A stretch of DNA of 64,000 nucleotides from Catellatospora sp. KI3 (lineage in GTDB: Bacteria > Actinomycetota > Actinomycetes > Mycobacteriales > Micromonosporaceae). Shown here piece by piece: positions 9,289 through 17,279 of the stretch (position 1 is the stretch's first letter; each line of letters begins with the position of its first letter). The stretch is from NCBI RefSeq assembly GCF_029948125.1, contig NZ_JASAMB010000010.1, forward strand, positions 124,001 to 188,000, read 5' to 3'. Below the pieces are notes generated by a model. It did no database searches, was not told the DNA's origin, and saw nothing but the letters and a program-made list of their open reading frames with translations. Both the position numbers and the translations under genes were made by a program.

Positions 9289-9987
9289 TCAGTGTGCGTG
9301 CAGGACGAAGAAGAGGAAGCAGATGAAGGCTGTCCGGTCGCCGATGTGGGGCGGGATGAGTTCGCGGGGGGTGTCTGGTGAGAAGGGAGGCTCACTGATG
9401 ATCGAGATGCGGAAACCTGCCTCGGTGAACGCGTCGGTCATGGCGTGCAGAGGCCGGTGCCAGAAGGTCAGCACCGCGCTCTGACCGGCGAAGGTGTACT
9501 CGTCCGAGTACTGCGTGACGGAGAAGTAGTCGGCACCGGGGTCGCTCGACTCGAGGATGCGGGGGTGGTTGACCGACAGGAGGAGTCGGCCACCGGGCTT
9601 CAGCACGCGGCGCAGCTCGGCCAGGGGTGCCTTCCAGTCCTGCAGGTAGTGCAGCACGAGCGAGACGACGACATCGTCGAACGTGCCGTCGGCGAACGGC
9701 AGTGGCAGGCTGAGGTCGGCTACCCGCAGGTCGGCATCCGGGCCCAGCCGCTCGCGGGCCAGCTCGACCATGGCCGGGCTGGAGTCGAAACCGGTCACGA
9801 CGGCCCCCCTTGCCCGGAGGGCTTCGGACAGGGGTCCGGCGCCACACCCGGCGTCGAGCACCCGACGACCGCGGACATCGCCGGCGAGCGCGAGCATCGC
9901 CGGTCGCTCGTAGTAAGCGGTGAAGAGGCCTGACTCGTTGGCCTTGGCGTAGTTCTCGGCGAAGCTGTCGTAGTGGTCGGCTCTCAT
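9289..9987 (-). CDS. Class I SAM-dependent methyltransferase
   Basis: 232 aa. Motif I is VLDAGCGAGPLS, then an acidic VTGFDSS, FADGTFDDVVVSLVLHYLQDW and RRVLKPGGRLLLSVNHP, giving a complete Methyltransf_11 core. The N terminus (MRADHYDSFAENYAKANESG) is typical of the family. ATG 9987 is chosen over the preceding TTG because GAGG lies 5 nt before it. Same direction as the adjacent methyltransferase with a 120-bp gap, so cotranscription is possible but unproven. Substrate unknown. Confidence 0.87.
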   Translation of the reverse strand: MRADHYDSFAENYAKANESGLFTAYYERPAMLALAGDVRGRRVLDAGCGAGPLSEALRARGAVVTGFDSSPAMVELARERLGPDADLRVADLSLPLPFADGTFDDVVVSLVLHYLQDWKAPLAELRRVLKPGGRLLLSVNHPRILESSDPGADYFSVTQYSDEYTFAGQSAVLTFWHRPLHAMTDAFTEAGFRISIISEPPFSPDTPRELIPPHIGDRTAFICFLFFVLHAH

Positions 9988-10213
9988 CAAGACCTCGCTT
10001 CTCGCGTACCCCCGGCGGGAGGCGACCCGGCTAAGGGTGGCACAGCTCCCAGCCCCGCGGTGCCCCGAACCGGCGCGCGGCTACTCGATTCATCGACGGT
10101 GGTCCCGGGCACGGCCAAGGCTTCCTAGGGACTTCCCCAGTACCTCGACCGCCGCGAGCCGCAATCCCGACTTCGACGGGCGTACCCGGGCGGCCGTTGA
10201 GATCGTCTCTGGC

Positions 10214-11722
10214 ATGTTGCGAAGAACTCTCGCCATCACTGCCGCCGCGCTGCTCACAGCGACGGCCTTGACCGGACTCCCGGCCTCGGCCGCACCCGAC
10301 CAGCCGCCGGTTCTGAAGTCCCTGCGCCTGTGCGACGCCACCGCCTGCTACATCGCCTGGCGGGTCGTCGACTCCGACGGCGACGGCGTCTGCGACGCCG
10401 ACGAGATCGTGGCGGGCACCGATCCCTACGACGCGCGCAGCTACCCCGGAATGCCGCTGCTGGTGGAGTTGACCGCCGCCCGTACGCTGCCGTCCTTCGA
10501 AGCCGGTCTCGGCACGTTCGCCGTCATCCCGGCCGACGTGCTCGCCGCCTGGGCCAAGGACGGCAGATCCGCCGAAGGCGTCTTCGCGTACGCCAGGCGC
10601 GCCGACGCGCTGGCCCGGATGGGCGTCAGCGCCGAACTGCTCGCCGAGTTCGGCCTCCACCCGGGCCGGGGCCTCACCATCGGCCTGGGCGCCGTGGCCA
10701 AGGAGGGCCGGCCCGCCCCGATCGGGGTCGGGACCCTGGCCGTGGTCCGTGCCTCGACCGGCTTCGGGCAGCCGTACGGCGCGTCCGCGCTGACCGCGAT
10801 CAAGGGCGATGACGGGCTGCCCGCGCAGCTCATCGCCTACGCCAACGGCGTCAAGGGCATCGCCGCCTACGCCGCCGGGGGAGCCGGCGACATCTCGTAC
10901 GCCAACGGCTCGGGCAGCGGCATCGGCAGCAAGACCACCATCTCCGGCAAGGATGCCGACGGCAACCCGTCGGTCACCGAGATGGTCACCGACTCCGACG
11001 GCCGCGTCGAGTCCGTTGTACGAACGAGCCGCGTGGACGGAGGCAGCTGGTCGCAGACCTACACCGAGTCCACGCAGTACAACCGGGACAGCTCCGGCAA
11101 GGTCACCAGCATCATCATCACCCGTACCACGACGACGTCCACGCAGTACGGCTCGGGCACCGGCCGTACCGTGCACCAGTGCGACGGCAGCGGCGGGAAC
11201 TGCCAGGACATCACGTACCCGGCGCACGGCGACGCCGGTCACGACGCCCCGACCGGTGACCACGGCGGTGCGGGCCACGGCCCGGCCGAGGGCATCGAAC
11301 CCGACCCGGCCACCGGCGACAACCCCGGCGGGCACGGCGAACCCGGGGACAGCCACGACCCGGACGACCCCGCCGACGGCGGGCCCATCCACCACGATCC
11401 TGACGACCACGGCTACATCGAGTCCGACTACGCCGGGCCTGCCTTCATCAGCCAGGAGCAGGTCGATCAGACGCTGCGGCTGCGCGGGGCGGCCGTCAAC
11501 GTCGTCGAGGGCTGGCGGTCGCCGGGTCTGGACCGGGACCCGCAGTTCCCGAACCTCGGCACGATCATGCTGGTGACCGACGCGGGCGACACGTTCACCG
11601 TGCTCACCGAGCCGGTGCGGGTCACCGAGGCGCAGCCGGAAGGGCGGCCCGACCTGCCGCAGCCCGGCCTGCCGGGCGAGGGCATCCCGCCGGGCGGCTG
11701 CCTGTACTGCTACGGCGCCTGA
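10214..11722 (+). CDS. Secreted protein with calcium-loop (TSP3/EF-like) segment, unknown function
   Basis: 502 aa. Signal peptide MLRRTLAITAAALLTATALTG with cleavage near PASA/AP. Residues ~50-75 hold a DSDGDGVCDADE loop followed by GTDPYD, as in thrombospondin-3/dockerin-like calcium-binding segments, with two close Cys (CDATACY) just before. A central Gly/Ser/Thr stretch is followed by a long His/Asp/Gly/Pro-rich segment (residues ~335-400). The tail ends in GGCLYCYGA. The start is set by the signal peptide; the ribosome site is weak. No catalytic motif recognised; probably an extracellular matrix or metal-binding protein. Confidence 0.8.
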   Translation: MLRRTLAITAAALLTATALTGLPASAAPDQPPVLKSLRLCDATACYIAWRVVDSDGDGVCDADEIVAGTDPYDARSYPGMPLLVELTAARTLPSFEAGLGTFAVIPADVLAAWAKDGRSAEGVFAYARRADALARMGVSAELLAEFGLHPGRGLTIGLGAVAKEGRPAPIGVGTLAVVRASTGFGQPYGASALTAIKGDDGLPAQLIAYANGVKGIAAYAAGGAGDISYANGSGSGIGSKTTISGKDADGNPSVTEMVTDSDGRVESVVRTSRVDGGSWSQTYTESTQYNRDSSGKVTSIIITRTTTTSTQYGSGTGRTVHQCDGSGGNCQDITYPAHGDAGHDAPTGDHGGAGHGPAEGIEPDPATGDNPGGHGEPGDSHDPDDPADGGPIHHDPDDHGYIESDYAGPAFISQEQVDQTLRLRGAAVNVVEGWRSPGLDRDPQFPNLGTIMLVTDAGDTFTVLTEPVRVTEAQPEGRPDLPQPGLPGEGIPPGGCLYCYGA

Positions 11723-11786
11723 CACAGGCGCGGCTGCAGGGCCGGCTCGCGCCGCCTTTACCGCGGCGGCGCACCGCGCCTTTCGT

Positions 11787-11826
11787 CCGCAGGCGGTGAT
11801 CTCCACGTGGAGATCACTGCCTGCGG
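11787..11826. repeat. 40-bp near-perfect palindrome in an intergenic repeat-like tract
   Basis: Arms of 20 bp meet without a loop: CCGCAGGCGGTGATCTCCAC and its complement, with one G:T-type mismatch. Fragments recur downstream: AGATCACTGCCT at ~11811 and again at ~11881, and GATCACTGC near 11967. The tract lies between the convergent genes ending at 11722 and 11968. It could terminate both, but it is longer and more symmetric than the other hairpins here, which hints at a dispersed intergenic element. Confidence 0.55.
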
Positions 11827-11967
11827 TCACGGCTGGGCTTTGCGCCCTACGTTCCGACCTCGGCCAGCGATCATTCCCGAAGATCACTGCCTCTGGGGCG
11901 GCGTGGGGCAGCCGCGGGGCTCCGTCCGCGAGGAACAGCGGAGCGCCCGCGGCTGCCGGTCAGGGGA

Positions 11968-12633
11968 TCACTGCACGTAGACCAGTGGGGCGGCGGCCAC
12001 GCTGGTGTCCCGGACAGGCGCGTACTTCGCGGTGAAGTAGCCGTTGGCGAAGCAGGTGCCCGGCCCGGAGAACCGGTTGAACTTCTGGCTGGTGAAAGTG
12101 ATCGAGTTGTCGGTGTTGGAGGTGGCACCGGCGACCGTGTTCAGGTCGGCGCGGTACACGCAGGTCACCGTACCCAGCAGGGTGCACAGCTTGATCGTGG
12201 TCTGGATCGGCGCGGCGGCCGAGCCGGTGATGGTGATGGCCTTCGTGGTGCCGTTGACGCTGGCGCTGTACGGCAGGTTGTTGACGGCGATGCTCTGCAC
12301 GCAGGTGGTGCCGGGGATGTTGCTGGTGCAGCTGCTGAAGCTGTGCGCGGTCACGCTCTCGGTGGCGACGCCGCCCGCGCCCGGGTTGGTCAGCACGGTG
12401 CCGCTGAAGCTGGACGCGGTGCAGGTGACGCCGGTGGTACCGGCGGCGGTGGAGTAGAACGTGGCGGTGGTGCCGGTCTTGAGGTTGGACTGGATCACGT
12501 GGCCGACCGGGACGGCGGTGCCGCCGAGCGAGCCGTACGTGAGCACGGCGCCGGCCGCCTGGGCCGGGGTGGCCGAGAGGGCGAGCAGGGCCGCGACGGC
12601 CGCCGCACACGTGAGGAGCAGCTTCTTGCGCAT
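11968..12633 (-). CDS. Secreted Cys-containing protein, unknown function
   Basis: 221 aa. Clear signal peptide MRKKLLLTCAAAVAALLALS, cleavage near AQA/AG. The mature part is rich in Thr/Ser/Ala/Gly with several Cys residues (TCTAS, SSCTS, TTCVQ, LCTLL, TCVYR, GTCFA) probably forming disulfides, and the predicted fold is all-beta. GAAGGGA upstream supports the ATG. It is followed on the same strand by another secreted protein gene. Similar actinobacterial proteins are annotated only as secreted or hypothetical. Confidence 0.8.
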   Translation of the reverse strand: MRKKLLLTCAAAVAALLALSATPAQAAGAVLTYGSLGGTAVPVGHVIQSNLKTGTTATFYSTAAGTTGVTCTASSFSGTVLTNPGAGGVATESVTAHSFSSCTSNIPGTTCVQSIAVNNLPYSASVNGTTKAITITGSAAAPIQTTIKLCTLLGTVTCVYRADLNTVAGATSNTDNSITFTSQKFNRFSGPGTCFANGYFTAKYAPVRDTSVAAAPLVYVQ

Positions 12634-12713
12634 GGTGGATCGTTCCCTTCTTCATCGCCTGCCTGGCCGGCAGGCGTACTGGGGGTGATGGGACCTGCGG
12701 AGCTGGAGCGAGG

Positions 12714-13622
12714 TCAGCTGGCGGCGAGCGCGGCCGCCAGGTCGGTGAGGCTCTCGTCGACGGCCAGCGAGGTGTTCGTACGGTCGAAGACGACGGCGTT
12801 GTGGCCGGCGCCGGCCTGGGACAGGCCGAAGGCCTGCTCGACGAGGCCGTTGAGGATGCCTGCGAGGCCGCAGCCGCTGGCGCCGGGGGCGGCGAACTCG
12901 TTGTCGACGAGCCTGGCGCCGGCGAAGGAGGCGACGACGGCGCTGTGGCCGTTGGGGTCGGCCTGGACGTCGATGACGCCGGGGTCGCCGGTGACGGGGC
13001 CGTTGGGCGGCTGCGGGTCGGTGGTGCCGGTGGTGGGGCGCAGGATCAGCGGGTGGCTGTTGGAGCCCAGGTAGCAGTTCAGGCCCAGGACCGCGTTGAT
13101 GAGGCGCAGCTTGATCGGCAGGACGAACACGGGGTACGACTCGCCGGTGGCCAGCGGGACGAACCGGGTGATCGGTCCGGCCAGTTCCACCTGGGCGAAG
13201 ACGCTGGTGACGCCCGGGATGATGTTCCAGATGCCGGGGATGGCGACCTGGATCGGCGCGGCGGTCAGGGTGCGGCCGTTGGCGGGCGGGACGACGCTGT
13301 ACACGTTGGCGCTGCTGCCGTCGGGGAACTCGACGACCGGGGCGCCGGCCGGCCAGTACACGCCGAACTGGAGGGTGATGGGCGAGCTGAGGGTGACGTC
13401 GGTGGTGCCGATGCGGAAGCTGCCCGCGTTGGTGACCGAGTAGACGCAGCCGACCTGCAGGTTCGTGGTGTCGCGCATGGCCGGGGCGGTCAGCGGACAG
13501 TTGCCCATCCCGGTGTAGATGCCGCCGGGTGCCCTGGCCGCGGCCGGGGTGGCGCCGAGGGCCAGCACGGCCGCCAGGGCGGCGCCGACCGTCGCGATCC
13601 TTCGGGTATGGGTGGAGATCAT
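12714..13622 (-). CDS. Secreted protein, unknown function (TetR-divergent)
   Basis: 302 aa. Signal peptide MISTHTRRIATVGAALAAVLALGA, cleavage near AAA/RA. The mature part contains NCPLTAPAMRD, repeated beta-like segments, SPITLQFGVYWPAG and a conserved-looking core PIKLRLINAVLGLNCYLGS, then a Thr/Pro linker and a C-terminal Ala-rich helix. ATG 13622 has AGGGAG 6 nt upstream; the longer frame has no signal peptide at its start. It is divergent from the TetR gene across an AT-rich spacer with an inverted repeat. Function unknown; context suggests a TetR-controlled cell-surface set. Confidence 0.82.
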   Translation of the reverse strand: MISTHTRRIATVGAALAAVLALGATPAAARAPGGIYTGMGNCPLTAPAMRDTTNLQVGCVYSVTNAGSFRIGTTDVTLSSPITLQFGVYWPAGAPVVEFPDGSSANVYSVVPPANGRTLTAAPIQVAIPGIWNIIPGVTSVFAQVELAGPITRFVPLATGESYPVFVLPIKLRLINAVLGLNCYLGSNSHPLILRPTTGTTDPQPPNGPVTGDPGVIDVQADPNGHSAVVASFAGARLVDNEFAAPGASGCGLAGILNGLVEQAFGLSQAGAGHNAVVFDRTNTSLAVDESLTDLAAALAAS

Positions 13623-13806
13623 GGGAGCTCCCTGTTCAGCTGGTGGAGACAGGCAGAGGTGGATGGCCTCTGCGCGCTGCTCCCGGTCATTCCGCAGCTG
13701 AGCCGGGTACGCGGTGCCGCCTGGACGGCCGGCCGGTCGATACTGGTGCCGGGCCGGATCGCGGGCGGTGCCGCCTTCCGATGTGGTCACAAGGCGACGA
13801 TGCTCT

Positions 13807-13843
13807 TGTAACATCATCGAAATAAAAACCTACCGATGTTATA
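13807..13843. promoter_or_regulatory. AT-rich inverted repeat between divergent secreted-protein and TetR genes
   Basis: TGTAACATC (13807-13815) faces GATGTTATA (13835-13843) with one mismatch and a 19-bp AT-rich spacer containing AATAAAAAC. In this GC-rich window such an AT island between divergent starts is a likely promoter/operator for the TetR regulator. Confidence 0.6.
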
Positions 13844-13880
13844 AACCTCTCGTGCTCCTCAGGTCAAGTGAAAGAGTTGA

Positions 13881-14648
13881 ATGCCTGTGACCTCACCAGA
13901 CGCAGCCGGCACTCATCCGCCACTGCCCGGGGCCCGCGCCGGCCGGGACCCCGACCGCGCCATCAAGCGCGGCCCGAGCCGCGTGCCGCCCGAGGTGGTG
14001 GCCGCCACCCAGCGCGACCGGCTGTACGACGCGCTGGTGCACACCGTGGCCCAGAAGGGCTTCGCCAACGCCCGCGTCGGCGACATCTGCCAGGCCGCAG
14101 GCGTCACCCGGCCCGCCTTCTACGCTCTGTTCGAGGGCAAGGAGGACGCCTTCCTGGCCACGTACCGGCACGGGATCGGGGTGCTCTGGGAGGTGATGGA
14201 GGCCGCCTACGCGGCGGCGCCGGACTGGCGCACCGGCATCCGCGCCGGGATCGGCGTGCTGCTGTCGGTGCTGGCCGGGGTGCCCTCGTTCGCGGTCATG
14301 GCCGTCGTCGAGATCGACGCCGCCGGGCCGGCCGCCCGGCGCGAGCGCGAGGAGCTGCTGGAGCGGTTCCACCGGTTCTTCGCCGAGGCGCCGCACCGCG
14401 AGCAGGTCCCCGCCGAGCTGGTCAGCTCGATCATCGGCGGCATCTACTCGACGATCTACCGGGCGGTGGCCGGGGGCCGGGTGGCGGCGCTGCCGGACCT
14501 GCTCGCCACCCTGACGTACTTCGCGCAGGTGCCCTTCATCGGCCGCGAGGAGGCCGCGGGCGAGCTGACCGGCCGGGTCGAGGCGGTGATCGTGAACGCG
14601 CCCTGCGTGCCGGCGGTCGTCGAGCGGCCCGCGGGGGTGATCGAGTGA
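13881..14648 (+). CDS. TetR/AcrR family transcriptional regulator
   Basis: 255 aa. The TetR N-terminal HTH is clear: RDRLYDALVHTVAQKGFANARVGDICQAAGVTRPAFYALFEGKEDAF (residues ~45-92), followed by a helical ligand domain. The first 40 residues are a Pro/Arg-rich extension. It likely represses its own divergent region; the inverted repeat at 13807-13843 is the best operator candidate. A DUF6230-DUF6114 gene pair follows downstream under its own promoter. Ligand unknown. Confidence 0.93.
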   Translation: MPVTSPDAAGTHPPLPGARAGRDPDRAIKRGPSRVPPEVVAATQRDRLYDALVHTVAQKGFANARVGDICQAAGVTRPAFYALFEGKEDAFLATYRHGIGVLWEVMEAAYAAAPDWRTGIRAGIGVLLSVLAGVPSFAVMAVVEIDAAGPAARREREELLERFHRFFAEAPHREQVPAELVSSIIGGIYSTIYRAVAGGRVAALPDLLATLTYFAQVPFIGREEAAGELTGRVEAVIVNAPCVPAVVERPAGVIE

Positions 14649-14668
14649 CCGGATGCGGACGCTGGGTA

Positions 14669-14697
14669 TTGACCAGACCTGTACCGGGGGGTAACTT
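14669..14697 (+). promoter_or_regulatory. Promoter of the DUF6230 operon
   Basis: TTGACC (14669-14674) and TAACTT (14692-14697) with a 17-bp spacer, a good housekeeping-type promoter. It leaves a leader of roughly 120 nt before the ATG at 14828, containing repeated GATC-based inverted segments. Confidence 0.6.
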
Positions 14698-14827
14698 CCT
14701 CACCTGAGATCGATGTATGGATCTCTATAGATGAAGATCCGTTGCCGACGGCCCTGGTATTTCATCCGCAGTGATTCGCCACGCCGAGACAAGGGTCTGG
14801 TCAAGCACCCCTCCGAAGGGAGCAACC

Positions 14828-15463
14828 ATGCCTGCAGAATCGCACCGAAGCGAAAAACCCGATCACCCCGAGCACGGCAGGACCCACTGGCGCAGGTTCG
14901 CCGGTGCCATCGCCCTCACCGGCACCGCCGCCGCCACCCTGGTCGTGCTGACCGCCCAGGGCGTACTGGCCGCCCAGTTCTCCGTATCGGGCATGCCGTT
15001 CGTCGTCACCGCCGACTCCCTGCAGGGCGAGGGGTTCGAGCAGTTCGCCACCCTCGACACGATGGTCCCCGGCAGCCCCAACGAGGGCGACACCGGCGGC
15101 CAGCTCGTCCTGATCGTCTCGGCGGTCCGCGAAGCCCGGCTGACCAACCTCTGCCAGGCCATCAGCCTCGGCGGCATGAACCTCAAACTCACCGCCGGCG
15201 ACGCCGGCACCCCCGTCACGGCCAGGAACCTCGTCGTCGACTCCGACGCCATCAGCGGCAACGCCTCGTTCGACGACATCAGCATCGGCCAGGACGCCAG
15301 CACCCTCGACCAGGTGCCCGGCGTCACCGGCGGCATCGGCGTCCTCGGCCAGCAGGCCCGCACCGTCGTCATCAACGACCTGCGCCAGAACAACTACGCC
15401 ACCACCGCCGTCGCCTTCAAGCTGCCCAACCTGCACATGAGCTTCACCGAGGACGGCTGCTGA
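14828..15463 (+). CDS. DUF6230 family membrane-anchored exported protein
   Basis: 211 aa. A charged N terminus precedes one hydrophobic segment (FAGAIALTGTAAATLVVLTA, ~residues 28-47), then an extracellular beta-rich domain (QFSVSGMPFVVTADSLQGEGFEQF) ending in MSFTEDGC. This matches the DUF6230 family of actinobacteria as I know it. ATG 14828 has AGGGAG 5 nt upstream. It is followed after 2 nt by a DUF6114 gene, its usual partner, so a two-component envelope complex is likely, function unknown. Confidence 0.85.
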   Translation: MPAESHRSEKPDHPEHGRTHWRRFAGAIALTGTAAATLVVLTAQGVLAAQFSVSGMPFVVTADSLQGEGFEQFATLDTMVPGSPNEGDTGGQLVLIVSAVREARLTNLCQAISLGGMNLKLTAGDAGTPVTARNLVVDSDAISGNASFDDISIGQDASTLDQVPGVTGGIGVLGQQARTVVINDLRQNNYATTAVAFKLPNLHMSFTEDGC

Positions 15464-15465
15464 CC

Positions 15466-15912
15466 GTGTCCGCACCCGACACCGGCATGGACTCCACCGG
15501 GCCCGACCCGGTGGAGCCCGCCACGGCCGACCCGAGCCCGGCCGCCGCCCCGCGCGGCTTCCGGCACTGGCGCCGCACCCGCCCCTTCTGGAGCGGCCTG
15601 CTGGTCACTCTCGGCGGGCTCGAGATCACGCTCACCGTCCTCGCGCCGCTGCCCGTCATGCTGCGCGTCGGGCTGCAGGGCACCGCCGGATACCTCATCC
15701 CGATCGTGCTGACCCTCTGCGGCCTGCTGATCATCTTCACGCCCGCCCAGCGCATCTTCAACGCCTGCGTCGCGATGGTCCTGGCCCTGGCCAGCTGGCT
15801 CACCTCGAACCTGGGCGGCTTCCTGATCGGCATGCTGCTCGCGCTGGTCGGTGCCTGCCTCGCCTTCGCGTGGGGCCCGCGCCGCACCCCGGCGGCCCAC
15901 CGCCGGCGCTGA
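15466..15912 (+). CDS. DUF6114 family membrane protein
   Basis: 148 aa, GTG start 2 nt after the DUF6230 stop (alternative ATG at 15487). A Pro-rich cytoplasmic N terminus is followed by RTRPFWSGLLVTLGGLEI and about four hydrophobic helices, ending in a basic tail (GPRRTPAAHRRR). The conserved opening FWSGLLVTLGG..E and overall length fit DUF6114, a membrane protein nearly always paired with DUF6230. Translation is probably coupled with that gene. Confidence 0.85.
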   Translation: MSAPDTGMDSTGPDPVEPATADPSPAAAPRGFRHWRRTRPFWSGLLVTLGGLEITLTVLAPLPVMLRVGLQGTAGYLIPIVLTLCGLLIIFTPAQRIFNACVAMVLALASWLTSNLGGFLIGMLLALVGACLAFAWGPRRTPAAHRRR

Positions 15913-15992
15913 GCCCGGCGCGTCACCACGGCGGTGCCCCGGCCCGCCGCACTTCACCAACGGCGATCCCACGCGCCCTCTGGAGGAAGACC

Positions 15993-17231
15993 ATGCGCAT
16001 CCCACGGTCCCTGCTGGCCGCCGCCATGGCGGCCGGCCTGCTCACCTCGCTCGCCAGCCCCGTCCACGCCGTCCAGCCGGCCGGGGGCCTGCGCCGGGTG
16101 ATGTTCGTCGGCAACAACTGGGACGGCACCGCCGACGTCATCAACCCCAGCGGCGACTACGCCCGGATCGCCCGCGTCAACATCGTCCCGGACAAGGCCC
16201 TGCGCCTGGCCGAGATCTACCTCAACCCCGTCCGGCTGGCCTTCTACCTGGGCATCCAGCAGGGCCCGGGGGAGGGCCACGACCAGCTCGTCGACGACAT
16301 GTACGCCACCCCCGACGGCACCGCCCTGGTCGCCTCCCGGCCCAGCTTCGCCGACGTCGTCTCGATCAACCTCGCCACCGGCAAGCTCAAGTGGCGCTTC
16401 CCGGTCTCCGGGTTCCGCGCCGACCACATGGCCGTCTCACCCGACGGCACGAAGCTCGCCGTATCGGCGTCGACCTCCAACACCGTCCACGTCCTGGACA
16501 TCTACACCGGCCGCCAGCTCGGCTCGTTCGGCACCGGCGACAAGCCGCACGAGAACCACTTCAGCGCCGACGGCCGCTACCTGTGGAACATGTCGATCGG
16601 CGAGGTCAACACCGACCTGGACGACCCGATCTGGGACTGGACCAAGGGCGACCGGCGCATCACCGTCGTCGACGCGGTCACGTTCCGGCAGGTCAAAGTG
16701 ATCGACATGCGGCAGCGGCTGGACGCCTTCGGCCGCGGCGACCTGTCCGACGCCGTACGGCCCGTCGCGTTCACGCCTGACGAGTCCAAGCTCTACTTCC
16801 AGGTCTCGTTCTTCAACGGCTTCCTCGAGTACGACGTCGCCACCGACCGGATCACCCGGCTCAAGACCCTGCCGAAGAACCCCGCCACCAGCGAGGACCG
16901 AACCACCTGGGTCAACGACTCCCGCCACCACGGCCTGTCGATGAGCCCCGACGGCAGCAAGCTCTGCGTCGCCGGGACCATGGACGACTACGCCACCGTC
17001 GTCGACCGGGCCACCCTGCAGGAGGGCCCGCTGGTGCCCGCGTCCAAGCCGTACTGGGCCACCGTCAGCGACGACGGCAAGGACTGCGTCATCTCCGAGA
17101 GCGGCGCCGACAGCGTCACCGCGATCAGCTTCGCCACCGGGCAGAAGGTCGCGACCGTCGCCGTCGGCGACCACCCGCAGCGCGTACGCGTCGGCAACGT
17201 CCCGGCGACCTGGACCGGCCCGGCCGCCTGA
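15993..17231 (+). CDS. Secreted YncE-like beta-propeller protein
   Basis: 412 aa. Signal peptide MRIPRSLLAAAMAAGLLTSLA, cleavage near VHA/VQ. The rest is a beta-propeller with repeated units such as MAVSPDGTKLAVSASTSNTVHVLDIYTGR, LSMSPDGSKLCVAGTMDDYATVVDRAT and ATVSDDGKDCVISESGADSVTAISFATG. GGAGGA lies 7 nt before the ATG. It is 80 bp behind the DUF6114 gene on the same strand and may belong to that transcription unit. No active-site motif; a binding or scaffold role at the surface is likely. Confidence 0.85.
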   Translation: MRIPRSLLAAAMAAGLLTSLASPVHAVQPAGGLRRVMFVGNNWDGTADVINPSGDYARIARVNIVPDKALRLAEIYLNPVRLAFYLGIQQGPGEGHDQLVDDMYATPDGTALVASRPSFADVVSINLATGKLKWRFPVSGFRADHMAVSPDGTKLAVSASTSNTVHVLDIYTGRQLGSFGTGDKPHENHFSADGRYLWNMSIGEVNTDLDDPIWDWTKGDRRITVVDAVTFRQVKVIDMRQRLDAFGRGDLSDAVRPVAFTPDESKLYFQVSFFNGFLEYDVATDRITRLKTLPKNPATSEDRTTWVNDSRHHGLSMSPDGSKLCVAGTMDDYATVVDRATLQEGPLVPASKPYWATVSDDGKDCVISESGADSVTAISFATGQKVATVAVGDHPQRVRVGNVPATWTGPAA

Positions 17232-17237
17232 CCGGCC

Positions 17238-17279
17238 GACCGCCCGCCGCGGGCGTGCTCAGACCTGCGGCGGGCGGTC
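17238..17279. terminator. Convergent hairpin terminator
   Basis: 13-bp perfect stem GACCGCCCGCCGC / GCGGCGGGCGGTC with a 16-nt loop. The 3' arm overlaps the last codons of the gene ending at 17259, so it can act on both converging transcripts. Confidence 0.7.

Noticed and set aside
8383-9987. Two methyltransferases, with the later flavin monooxygenase, as a biosynthetic gene cluster
   Set aside because: No core synthase (PKS, NRPS, terpene, RiPP) is nearby and the genes are widely separated.
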